Source: Clavulina sp. PMI_390 (lineage: Eukaryota > Basidiomycota > Agaricomycetes > Cantharellales > Hydnaceae). Taken from it: a stretch of DNA of 64,000 nt. The notes under the pieces are model-generated. The model saw only the letters and a program-made list of their open reading frames with translations, made no database searches and had not been told where the DNA came from. A program made the translations under genes and the position numbers. The DNA lies in NCBI GenBank assembly GCA_015039315.1, contig WIDE01000021.1, positions 334,442 through 398,441 of the forward strand, read 5' to 3'. This document shows positions 10,054-18,969 of this stretch, piece after piece (position 1 is the stretch's first letter; the number at the start of each line of letters is the position of its first letter).

Positions 10054-11320
10054 CAATCTCGGGTTTTCTTGACGTCTCTCCACTCGACCCGATCTTGTTA
10101 GGGTATAATCGCGTTGTTCCCTCCATTTTTTTTTCATAAATTCAAGCAGTCATCTTATAACACGGGGTCCTATTCCCCTCCTTTAAGAGGTCGTCAAGTA
10201 GTATTGACCAGAACTCAAACAATATTCAGTCCTTATGCAGCGCTCAAGAGTCCTCAAAAGGCACAAGACGCTCTCCAAAACGCTCGATTTCTTCCCTAAC
10301 TTCTTTAAAGGACTTAATTCAGAGATTTGGATCGTGATTCTGGAGAGGTCAGAGACAACTCGTGAGACGCTCTCTGCCTGCTCTCGGCTGAACAGCAGGT
10401 TCAATCGCCGATGCAATAGCATGCTATACTGCTTGACCACTCTTCTTGCTCACTGCCAAGAACGCGCAAAAAAATTGTGCCCTCGCCTTTTGGCCACACC
10501 ACATCGGCCTGAGCATCAAGTGAGTAGTATGAAGACTTTGGCTCTTCTTGGCTCTTCCATCTGACCAAGCAACGTAGAACGATCTTGATACCTCCTTAAT
10601 GCCTCGAAGATTTCGCCATTAAGCGTCAGGTAAGTCTCGTTCAGCATTATGGTAGCCTCGGTAAAGAGTGTGTTTAGACACATCACCACCACACACATCA
10701 ACTAGCCACCCCTGAAGGATGCAAATGCCCTCTTGCATGGAAGGGTCGAACATACCAGGTGCCTTTTTACCGCGACAAACTTACCAAAACCCCCAGAATC
10801 GATTAGCTCGTTCCATGCTGCTGTCTACTATGGACAGCAGTCAAATCCTCAACAGGCACACGTCTATCGTGTGTACCGTACATTCTTTGTCCATACGCGG
10901 CGCACTGGGTTTTTATAACGGGCGGGCCGATCGAAGACTAGTCTGAAAAGGCTTCGGCCTGGGTCGTACCCTACCATTCCTGGGGTGCAATGTAAGCCCA
11001 AAGAACCTCCGAAGGCTGACTCACGTAAATCCACCATTGGGCGGCCTCTGCCTTGCCAATGGCGACTAACCTTGGGTATGATATTTCCGCCAGAGCCGAA
11101 AGCTACAGCTCCAGCTCAGTCTCACTCAGTAGCTATACTGGAATAGCACCGTATAGTATAGGCATCCTTTGATGTCCGATAGACAAGTCAGTCAAGCGCA
11201 GTCCGAACATCGAATATGGGCATGATACTTTAAAAATCGAGACCAGTACGTTGAGAGTATACATCAAGAATGAAGAGTGAGAGCGTGGGTACCTGGTGCA
11301 GCATCTCGCTCGTAGGATGC

Positions 11321-12766
11321 TCAAATACGACGTTCCCAGAATCGGCGAACGTATGTAAAATCTCCCCCTAGCTGCCCATCGACGGCTTCGCTACACCACA
11401 CCATCTTTGCTTGTACACACCAGGCACCTCCTGAAGCACTGCGCTCAGCCGAAAAGCGCAAGCGGAGGACGAGTTCTGTTGGCAATAGCTGTTCTTGGGA
11501 ACAATCGATCCAAAGTTTTTGCAAAGAATGAGGGTAGCGTGATTCGGCTTCTAGACGCTCCTCCAAGGCCTCAACAAGAGGCTGAATCTCCTGTTCATCA
11601 AACCCGGGGGTTGGCTTGAATTCGGTCTTGGTCCAAGACTGTAGAGGGGTTTTCACGAGAGCTTGGAACATCTGAGCATCCAAATGGGTAAAATGCAGAT
11701 GTTGGAGTGAAGGCAAGTGTTTTAAGGAATATGGAGCTAGGAAACCGAATATAAATTGTGGTGATCGGATCAAATGCTCTGGAGGGTGTGGACCTTGAAG
11801 CGAGTGAGTTAGCTCCACAGTCAACGATCTCAGATTTGGGTGTGCAAGGTTTGTGAGAAGAGTCATGGAATCCTCCGAATAGTCCGCGCGGTGATAAGTG
11901 AGGACAGTGAAGCTAAGGTGTTCTAACGAGTTGATACGGCGGGCAGAGGTACCAAGCCGCACCATATCATGGAATATTCTAAACATAGATGATACAGGAA
12001 GTCTAAATGATTTGAGGGATGCTTCAACGGGGAATATTGAGAGCATTTCGGGGGGCCCGTAAACGTGTTGGAGATGCTCGAGAGAACTTGGGCCAGGATG
12101 TGTATATGCCGTGCTGCGATCTATCCAGTCGTGGCAGACTAAAGTGCGGAGATGAGGGAATAAGTGTGCAAGTTCATTGAAACCTCTCGAATCGCCTGGA
12201 CAGTCGATTGAGAGGTAGGATAAGGTCTTGATGAACCCGGCACTTGCAAAGGCGTCGTAGAGGTCCTGTGGTGCCCACTGGTCCAGTCCTCGGCAGTTTC
12301 TTATCTGCCAGTCCACCATGATATCTAGGCGTACGACATTGCTCATGAAGGAGAGGGCTTGGGCAAAACGAAGCCAAAGCGCAGGTTTCAGAGGTGTCAA
12401 TGCCGTCAATGATGGCCTGTCAAAATACCAAAGAAAGAATGACTTGACGTGGCGGGCCCTGTTTGGGTATTTAAGCATCATGCGAATAAATTCGTCAGGA
12501 AACGCTTGATCCGCGGTCCAGCGCACTTGGACGCTTTGCCAAAGGTGATAGGCCGCATCCTCGTGAAATGCGCGACAAACCAATGAGTAGGATTTAAGGT
12601 CTTTTCCAGGAAGATATGAGGTGATTTGATTGCGAAGATCTGGGATAAAGCTGCGGGAGAAGCCTTTGAGCTCATCTGCGGCACAAACACCAGGAGAAAC
12701 GTTCAGAGGTGGGGTGACACTTTCAGCGCTCACACCGGCCTCAGAAGTGTGCACTAACGAAGTCAT
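11321..12766 (-). CDS. F-box-like protein, subfamily B
   Basis: The start is set at the ATG at 12766 (MTSLVHTSEAGV), giving 481 residues. The longer frame would need a TTG start and reads through a likely 5'-UTR intron (donor GTGAGT at 12834). The F-box-like core SFIPDLRNQITSYLPGKDLK lies at about residues 39-58. The body has leucine-rich motifs (LKHLPSLQHLHFTHL), and the C-terminus is the subfamily B block VWCSEAVDGQLGGDFTYVRR. It is strikingly similar to the 13611 gene, including whole shared stretches such as ECPGDSRGFNELAHLFP-like and YDAFASAGFIKTLSYLSI. The two are a recent tandem pair whose intergenic flanks also match. Confidence 0.75.
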   Translation of the reverse strand: MTSLVHTSEAGVSAESVTPPLNVSPGVCAADELKGFSRSFIPDLRNQITSYLPGKDLKSYSLVCRAFHEDAAYHLWQSVQVRWTADQAFPDEFIRMMLKYPNRARHVKSFFLWYFDRPSLTALTPLKPALWLRFAQALSFMSNVVRLDIMVDWQIRNCRGLDQWAPQDLYDAFASAGFIKTLSYLSIDCPGDSRGFNELAHLFPHLRTLVCHDWIDRSTAYTHPGPSSLEHLQHVYGPPEMLSIFPVEASLKSFRLPVSSMFRIFHDMVRLGTSARRINSLEHLSFTVLTYHRADYSEDSMTLLTNLAHPNLRSLTVELTHSLQGPHPPEHLIRSPQFIFGFLAPYSLKHLPSLQHLHFTHLDAQMFQALVKTPLQSWTKTEFKPTPGFDEQEIQPLVEALEERLEAESRYPHSLQKLWIDCSQEQLLPTELVLRLRFSAERSASGGAWCVQAKMVWCSEAVDGQLGGDFTYVRRFWERRI

Positions 12767-13610
12767 GATACCTCGGTGGACCCTTTCAAGAGATTCAGTG
12801 ATAGGGCAATGGAAGTCAGTCGTAGGAAACTCACGAGAAGTAAAAGATCGGAGAGAGCGCTCAAAGATGGAGGGGACTCGTGACAGTGACGCCTCCAAAC
12901 TGTTTTGCTATGTACCCTAGCACAGGTTTAGATATCGGGTCAAGCTACAAATAAACTCCTCCTTCTGAAGCGATGCAATACCCACCTTTCACGGAGGGAT
13001 CATGTATACTAAAGGCCCTTGCATTGGGGGAAATTTATTGAAACCACTGGAATCGATTGGCTCGTTCCATGTTGTCATCTACCATAGACAGCAGTCATGT
13101 CCCTCAACAGCCACACGTCCATCGCGCGCAGTGCGCATCCCTCGTTCCTACAGGGCGCATCAAATTTCTACTACAAACGGGTAGCTCGAATATTATCGTG
13201 AAACGCCGTCAGGTATGCAGCTTGCACACTATGGATCCTGCCCTGCCACGTAAACCCAAGGAGCCTTTGTACACTCATTCTGCACGAGTCACTGATAGGT
13301 GAGCTCCGCTTCGAGCATGGTAGTTGGATTTGGGTCTGACGTTTAGGCCAGAGCGTCAAGCTGAAGATCCCCCGCCCAGCGAATCTGCGGCTCAGTGGTT
13401 ACCGGTGGCTACACTCGTCAGGAGTGACGCCGTATAGCCATCTTTTGGCGTCGAGTAGATGATATATTGCAATATTTTTGAATTGGACAGAAGAACGAAT
13501 TGAGCACGAGGACGGTACTTTGCAGGTCAAGACTAAGAAGCTGAAAGGGCGCGACAAGAAAGAAGAGCGAGAAGATGAAGGCTTGGCGCAACATCTCTCT
13601 GGCAACATGC
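12767..13610. other. Intergenic, duplicated flank
   Basis: Promoter of the 11321 gene (GTCAC/GTGAC box near 12878-12892), then sequence from about 12970 that is a diverged copy of 10710-11300. Shared anchors include the tract around 10798-10850 versus 13050-13105. No gene seen. Confidence 0.5.
12878..12892 (-). promoter_or_regulatory. GTCAC repeat box upstream of 11321 gene
   Basis: Minus strand reads GCGTCACTGTCACGA, about 115 bp before the chosen ATG. Its arrangement matches the boxes at 10034 and 16111. Confidence 0.4.
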
Positions 13611-14975
13611 TCAGATAAAACGGTCCCAGAATCGCTGAACATATGTAAAATCTGCGCCCAACTGTCCATCTACGGCTTCACTGCACCATACCTTCTTCGC
13701 TTGCACATGCCAAACACCCCCCAAATCATTCCGCTCAGCTGAAAAGCGAAGGAGAGGGATTAGCTCTGTGGGCAATAGCCGTTCTTGGGAACAATCTATC
13801 CAAAGCTGCTGCAGAGAGTGAGGGTACCTTGACTCGGCCTCAAGACGTTCTTCAAGAGCAACCACAACGAGTCGGATACTCTCTTCATCCAGCTCGCCTT
13901 CTAGACGGAGTGTTGGCATGGTACCAGGCTGTGGAGGGTACTTCAAGATAGCTTGGAACACACGAGAATCTACGTGAGTGACATGCAGATGACGGAGTGA
14001 GGGTAAGTTCGCCAAGGAATATGGCGCAAGGAAACCGAATATGAACTGTGGCGACAGGAATATATGCATTGAGAGGTGTGGCTCATGGAACGAGTGAGTT
14101 AGCTCCACAGCCAACGATACCAGCTTAGGATGTGCGAGCTTTGCGAGAAGGATTGTGGAATCCTCCGAATAGTCCGCGCGATGACAAGTGTGAACGGTGA
14201 AGCTAAGGTGTTCCAATGAATCGATATGGCGGGCGTAGGTCCCAAGCTGGACCATATCATCAGAGATTTTAAGTCTAGATGACATGGGAAGTTTGAAAGA
14301 TTTGAGGGAAGGTTGGGTAGGGAACATCGAAAGCATTTCGAGGCGGCCGTAAGCGTGCTGGAGATGCTCTAGAGAGCTTGGGCCAGGATGTGTGTACGTG
14401 GTATTGTGTTGCATCAGTTCATGACACACTAGAGTGCTTAGGTTGGGGAATAAGTGTGCAAGTTCATTGAAACCTCTCGAATCGCCTGGACAATCGATTG
14501 AGAGGTAGGATAATGTCTTGATGAACCCGGCACTTGCAAAGGCGTCGTAAAGGTCCTGCGGTGCCCATTCATCAAACCCTCGGCAATGTCTGCCCTGCGG
14601 AGCCACCACGATATCTAGACGTACGATACCAGTCATGAGGGAAAGGGCTTGGGCAAAGCGAAGCCAGAGCGCAGGTTTCAGAGGCGTCGATGCCGTCCAT
14701 GATGCCCAATCAAAATACCAAAGAAGGAATGATTTGATACTGCGGGCCCTATTTGGATACTTGAGCATCATGCGAATAAACCCATCGGGGAACGCTTGAT
14801 CCGCAGTCCAGCGCACTTGGACGCTTCGCCAGAGGTGACAAGTCGCATCTGTGTGAAATGCTCTACAGACCAACGAATAGGATTTAAGGTCTTTTCTGGG
14901 TAGATATGAAGCTATTTCATCGGAGTACAAAGTCGTTTCGATGAGAAATATGCAAATATCGAAGCGAAGGTACAT
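13611..14975 (-). CDS. F-box-like protein, subfamily B, 5'-truncated and fused
   Basis: A 454-residue frame whose body (residues 20 onward: EIASYLPRKDLKSYSLVCRA ... to the C-terminal VWCSEAVDGQLGADFTYVQR) is a full subfamily B protein very like the 11321 product. The normal N-terminus, including the first F-box helix, is missing. In its place are about 19 unrelated residues (MYLRFDICIFLIETT...) that are the out-of-frame reading of the end of the upstream 14917 gene. The start overlaps that gene by 59 nt. I infer a deletion that joined two tandem genes, so the product may be non-functional or unexpressed. Confidence 0.6.
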   Translation of the reverse strand: MYLRFDICIFLIETTLYSDEIASYLPRKDLKSYSLVCRAFHTDATCHLWRSVQVRWTADQAFPDGFIRMMLKYPNRARSIKSFLLWYFDWASWTASTPLKPALWLRFAQALSLMTGIVRLDIVVAPQGRHCRGFDEWAPQDLYDAFASAGFIKTLSYLSIDCPGDSRGFNELAHLFPNLSTLVCHELMQHNTTYTHPGPSSLEHLQHAYGRLEMLSMFPTQPSLKSFKLPMSSRLKISDDMVQLGTYARHIDSLEHLSFTVHTCHRADYSEDSTILLAKLAHPKLVSLAVELTHSFHEPHLSMHIFLSPQFIFGFLAPYSLANLPSLRHLHVTHVDSRVFQAILKYPPQPGTMPTLRLEGELDEESIRLVVVALEERLEAESRYPHSLQQLWIDCSQERLLPTELIPLLRFSAERNDLGGVWHVQAKKVWCSEAVDGQLGADFTYVQRFWDRFI

Positions 14976-15972
14976 GGGTCAGTGCATCCGTGGATAAGAC
15001 CCCGAATATGAAAGTCGGTGATAAAACCACGTGCGCCGGGAGATAGCTTTCGCGTTGCGCAAACTCATGGTCCAGACCTATAGTCAACGAGACCAGGTTG
15101 GGATGAGCAACTTTCGAGAGGAGACGTGGGGAGTCGTCCGTGTAGTCAGCACGGTGAAGAGTGTGAGCATCAAAGCTAAGGTGCTTCAATGATCGGACGC
15201 GGCGAGCAGCATCACCCACTTTGGTTAACTCCAAAGAGATGTAAAGGCGACGAGATTGGAGGAGCTTGAACGTTTCGACCTTGGCTCGTCTAGGAAGCAC
15301 CTCTAGCAGATTGAGCTGGCCAGAGGCGTGCCGGAGATGCTGCAGAGAGGTTGGACCGGGGGGTTTGTATCTGTTAAGGTCGTCGGTTGTATCGCAGCAT
15401 ACGAGAGTGCGCAGGTTGGGGAACAATTGGACGAGCTGCTCAAAGCCTCTCAGGTCATCTGGAGTATCGATCCAGAGGTGCGATAAGGTAGCTTTGAACG
15501 CTGCCTTCCCAAAGGCGTCGTAGAGGCCCTCTGGCGCCCCCTGCGTATACCCTCCGCCTTTCCTTAGCGACCAATAAACAACGATGTCTAGGCGTTGCAC
15601 ACCATTCATGAGGGAGAGGGCATTCGCAAGCCGTGACCAGACTTTGGTTTTGGGTGGTGTGTTCCGAAGATTTGAGTCGGTATAATATATGGATAACGCT
15701 TTGATACGGCGAGCTCGTTCCGGATACTTCGACATTAGACGGAAGAATCGATCAGGATCTTTGTAACCGGAAGCACTGCTCCAGCGCACTTCAGCACCCT
15801 GCCAAAGATAGCGGGTAGCGTCAGTGTGAAAAGCATGGCACGCAAGCGAATACGACTTAAGGTCCCTTCCCACAAGGTATGAAACAATTTCAGCTCGAAG
15901 CTCGGGGGGGAAGGTTCGTGTGAAGCTGTGGGGCTCGTTTGCATTCTTGGGATCAATACTTGATTTAGGCAT
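14917..15972 (-). pseudogene. F-box-like gene, subfamily B, 3'-truncated
   Basis: The ATG at 15972 (MPKSSIDPKNANEPHSF) opens a 351-residue frame. The F-box-like core TFPPELRAEIVSYLVGRDLK is at residues 18-37, followed by subfamily B leucine-rich sequence up to LTHVPSLRYLHISHRND, where homology stops. About 100 residues including the WCSE...DGQLG block are missing. The frame then runs a few codons into the N-terminus-less 13611 gene and ends at 14917. The two frames are offset by one base at the junction (about 14925-14950), so no single long protein is made. A 5'-UTR intron (16074-16006) and GTCAC boxes upstream are intact. Confidence 0.65.
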
Positions 15973-16005
15973 GTTTGATGGCGAGGGCAGGTGCGTGTTT
16001 CGCAG

Positions 16006-16074
16006 CTGCAACTTTGAATTAAGCGGAGAGGTTAGTGATTGATGAACCAAATTATGTCCGTTGTATATACCTAC
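16006..16074 (-). other. Probable 5'-UTR intron of 14917 gene
   Basis: Minus strand GTAGGT donor at 16074, a CTAAC branch motif and a TTGCAG acceptor; 69 bp. The same arrangement is seen upstream of the 8472 and 11321 genes. Confidence 0.55.
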
Positions 16075-16110
16075 AGCCGTTGGTGGGTGGCAGCAAACGT
16101 GAACAGCAGG

Positions 16111-16131
16111 CGCGTGACCGTCACCCGTGAC
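16111..16131 (-). promoter_or_regulatory. GTCAC repeat box upstream of 14917 gene
   Basis: The minus strand contains GTCACGGGTGACGGTCACGC, three GTCAC/GTGAC units in about 20 bp, roughly 140 bp before the ATG. Confidence 0.45.
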
Positions 16132-16230
16132 AAAGTCGCAGGCTGTTGGGTGCGTGTCGCCACTCGTTGCCCCTATCAGTTCACCCCACTACAGTCGAAC
16201 ACGTCGATTCCACGTTGACGACGCCCACGA

Positions 16231-16237
16231 GCTTATA
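16231..16237 (+). promoter_or_regulatory. Possible TATA-like box
   Basis: TTATAAG about 80 bp upstream of the ATG at 16315. Position and sequence fit a TATA element; no other support. Confidence 0.3.
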
Positions 16238-16314
16238 AGTCGTACACAGCCAAGCCTGATACTCTCTGTCTTGATCATCTATCTTTCGTTTGTTATCACT
16301 AACCCGTTTGAGTC

Positions 16315-18969
16315 ATGGCGTCTCTCAATGCCGCCGTGGTGCCGCCGCAGCATCCACCACTGTCGCCCGCCTCTTCCATCGCATCGTTGCCGGTCAGCGA
16401 CGATATTTCAGACTTCTCAGACTCCGACTTCGATATTATCTCCAACTCTGATAGCACGCCAAGCGGCGAAGAGGGGCTCGATCGCACCCTTGCCGGCCGT
16501 GCGAGCGGACGCCGTAGCCGCTCCAATCTCAGCAGCACCGACGAAGAGACTGACGACGAGTGGTATGGAGTCGTCGACTCCCAGCGAATTCGCACTTCAC
16601 CTCTTCCAGTGCCCGAGGCTGAAGATGTCAGTGGCGCCGCCGCGTCCACGACTGGCCTCGCCGCCTTGTCTGAGGAAGACGCCAGCGTCATTGACGCCCT
16701 CTCTCAGTCGCTCGAGCGCTCAGAGGAGTCCATCAGGGCCTTCAGCACCCCTCTGAACGGTTCGATCGCTAACATGCGCTTTCCCGTCTCGCCCAGCAGC
16801 AGCATGCGGCGTACCTCAGCCTCCACCGTGATCACCCCACTCTCTCGATCCGCCACCCAACGCGTCAAAGAGGAGGCAGTAGTCGAGCAATTGATGGGTT
16901 CGCCATCTTCAGAGGTCCTCCAACTCGCATTCCCCGATCCGCTCTCACCGTCTCAGACTTCGCTTATCGCACCACCTGAGCAGCAGCAGCCTCCCCAATC
17001 GATTCAGGTGCCTGAGACGAATGGAGATAAGCTCGGAGATCAACATGAGCTCACGCCTGAGTCAGTATTGCCTGACCATTCATCTCCGGCCGTCAAGATG
17101 CTTGAACCAATCATCCCACTTGCCGCTACGGACCGGGACGGTAATCAACCACCTGTTGATGACCATTTGGTAGGCGCGAAGCCAGAGGACATCGAGGCTG
17201 TCATCCTCGAGCAAGTTGACACCATCAGCCTTTCCTCGGGCGATGATGCCACTGTTGCCGTGATCACCTCAGATGACGAGGACATCCAGTATGAAGATCC
17301 TCAAGTGCCCATTGTCGGTGAGGAGGACGCTGCTGCTCTGTATAGTCGCTATGCTGCCTCGGGTGCCGTCTATCGACCCTTCTTCGACGGGTTCGATGAT
17401 TATCTCGCGGTCATCATCAAGCAGCTCAGCGCCAACATCGCTGGAAATCGTTGGACTGCTTCTGTGTACGTTCCTTCTGCATTATCTTCACTAAAGTTAT
17501 CTCGCGGAGTGTTGATGTTATTTATAACTTTCAGCATTGTCTCGGTCCTCGCGCTCGTTATTGGCGGGCTGACCTATGTTGGCACTCCTTCGTCCACGGC
17601 GCCTACGCCCACGAGTTCGTTCTCTCCCTCGTTCCTGATCCCCTCCTCCACTCTCTGGGGTATCATGTATCCATTAAACAAGTCGTCGATCGTGCCCCCA
17701 CAGCCGAGTCCCGTCCTCACGTCCGCCCCGGCCGCTGACGATGTTGGAGCCAGCGCGAAGCAGCAACCCTGCACGAGTGAGCTGGGCATGTTCAGCTCAT
17801 GGGCACTCTCCGTCGCCCCTTCTCCCTCTGATTTCGACTTTGCTATGGGCGTGGGCATGAGCTCCACCGGGGCTACTCCACCACCAACTGGGCCACGTGG
17901 GGTGAAGCGTAAGCGCGGTGGTAGCGCTCCTCCGAAGGAATCTGCAAGTGGAATCCGCGAACCAGTCCAAGCACCCGCGTGCGCCGAGACGGCGAGCGAT
18001 CCCGAGCCTGAGCATGGGTCTGAACCACTGTTACTTGATGCTCCGCTCGGTCTACCATTCCACCTACCCCACCTGAAGACTGCTCTCTCAGCTATGCTCG
18101 ATAGTCTCTCGTCTTCATCTCCATCTTCCTCCCATTACGATGATGATCCATATACTGATGATCCTCCTACTCCTTTCGATCTTGACCCTACTCTGGATGA
18201 GAACCTCCTTGCCCTACCCTTCCCACTTGCCGACCTCCCCCGCCTCATGAAAGATACCCTCCTCCCCGTCGCTCAACATGCATATGACGCGCTGTCTTCT
18301 GACGTTGGCGTGCTTATCTCTGCGCTTGATGAGCTGCTCTCTGTGCTGCGCGCCCAGGCCGCCGAGCTCACCTATGCGCCGCAAATCGTTGCCCTTCGAG
18401 GGACGATTGCCGAGTCGCTTGCCCAGCTTCGCGAGTGGTCTTCTGCTCATGGTGCGGGGGCGAGTGGAGCGGAAGGGCTGCAGTTTGTGATGGAAGGCTG
18501 GAAGCGTGGGACCGAGGAGGCGACGTATCGCCATGCCCGCGCAAAGGCGAATGCGAAGCGCCTGAAGAAGAAGGGCGCTGAGATGCTCGAGGCGCTGGGT
18601 CTCCCAATCCCGACGGCGCTCTCGCTCTCGGGCTCGTCGCAGGTGCTGAAGGAGATGCATGAGCGCAGCAAAAAGTCTGCGGAGAGTAAGCTTGAGGGGC
18701 TGAAGAAGAGCGTTGTGGCGGGTGCGGTGGCGCTTTGGCAGGAGGCCGAGGTGCAGTTTGGTGGGGGCGGTGAAGAGGAGGTGGGCTGGGAGAAGGAGAA
18801 CCAGGTGCCGAGTGAGCGTAGGAGGAGGCGCGCGGAGAGGAAGGCGGCGAAGCAGGCGAGACGCGCTGAGAGACAGGTGATGAAGGCTCTCAAGGCGCAA
18901 GCGAGAGCCATGAGAGGCCAACGCGAAGGGTTCTTCGCGAGTGCTGCTGCTGCTCATCGCGGTTACTGA
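16315..18969 (+). CDS. Single-pass membrane protein of unknown function
   Basis: I do not recognise the family. The open frame is 884 residues. The N-terminal ~370 residues are acidic and Ser-rich (for example DISDFSDSDFDIIS), so probably disordered and cytosolic. One hydrophobic segment follows (IVSVLALVIGGLTYVG, about residues 407-422). Then come a Pro/Ser-rich stretch, an acidic block, a helical region (about 640-800), and a very basic Arg/Lys/Ala-rich tail of about 60 residues that may form a coiled coil. Bases 17466-17534 look like a 69-nt intron (GTACGT to TTTCAG) lying in frame without a stop just before the membrane segment; splicing would give 861 residues and a slightly shorter hydrophobic stretch. 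Confidence 0.75.
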   Translation: MASLNAAVVPPQHPPLSPASSIASLPVSDDISDFSDSDFDIISNSDSTPSGEEGLDRTLAGRASGRRSRSNLSSTDEETDDEWYGVVDSQRIRTSPLPVPEAEDVSGAAASTTGLAALSEEDASVIDALSQSLERSEESIRAFSTPLNGSIANMRFPVSPSSSMRRTSASTVITPLSRSATQRVKEEAVVEQLMGSPSSEVLQLAFPDPLSPSQTSLIAPPEQQQPPQSIQVPETNGDKLGDQHELTPESVLPDHSSPAVKMLEPIIPLAATDRDGNQPPVDDHLVGAKPEDIEAVILEQVDTISLSSGDDATVAVITSDDEDIQYEDPQVPIVGEEDAAALYSRYAASGAVYRPFFDGFDDYLAVIIKQLSANIAGNRWTASVYVPSALSSLKLSRGVLMLFITFSIVSVLALVIGGLTYVGTPSSTAPTPTSSFSPSFLIPSSTLWGIMYPLNKSSIVPPQPSPVLTSAPAADDVGASAKQQPCTSELGMFSSWALSVAPSPSDFDFAMGVGMSSTGATPPPTGPRGVKRKRGGSAPPKESASGIREPVQAPACAETASDPEPEHGSEPLLLDAPLGLPFHLPHLKTALSAMLDSLSSSSPSSSHYDDDPYTDDPPTPFDLDPTLDENLLALPFPLADLPRLMKDTLLPVAQHAYDALSSDVGVLISALDELLSVLRAQAAELTYAPQIVALRGTIAESLAQLREWSSAHGAGASGAEGLQFVMEGWKRGTEEATYRHARAKANAKRLKKKGAEMLEALGLPIPTALSLSGSSQVLKEMHERSKKSAESKLEGLKKSVVAGAVALWQEAEVQFGGGGEEEVGWEKENQVPSERRRRRAERKAAKQARRAERQVMKALKAQARAMRGQREGFFASAAAAHRGY

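Larger units (their letters stand above)
9930..11320. other. Intergenic with duplicated flank and weak F-box-like relic
   Basis: Promoter of the 8472 gene (GTCAC motif cluster 10034-10053). The plus-strand frame near 10300-10440 faintly resembles an F-box (LNSEIWIVILERSE...TLSACSRLNSRF) but has no usable gene structure. From about 10710 onward the sequence is a diverged copy of 12970 onward. Confidence 0.4.

Noticed and set aside
18214..18957. 247-residue antisense frame
   Set aside because: Shadow of the plus-strand membrane-protein gene, whose third-position GC bias opens the opposite strand; Leu/Arg-rich low-complexity composition.
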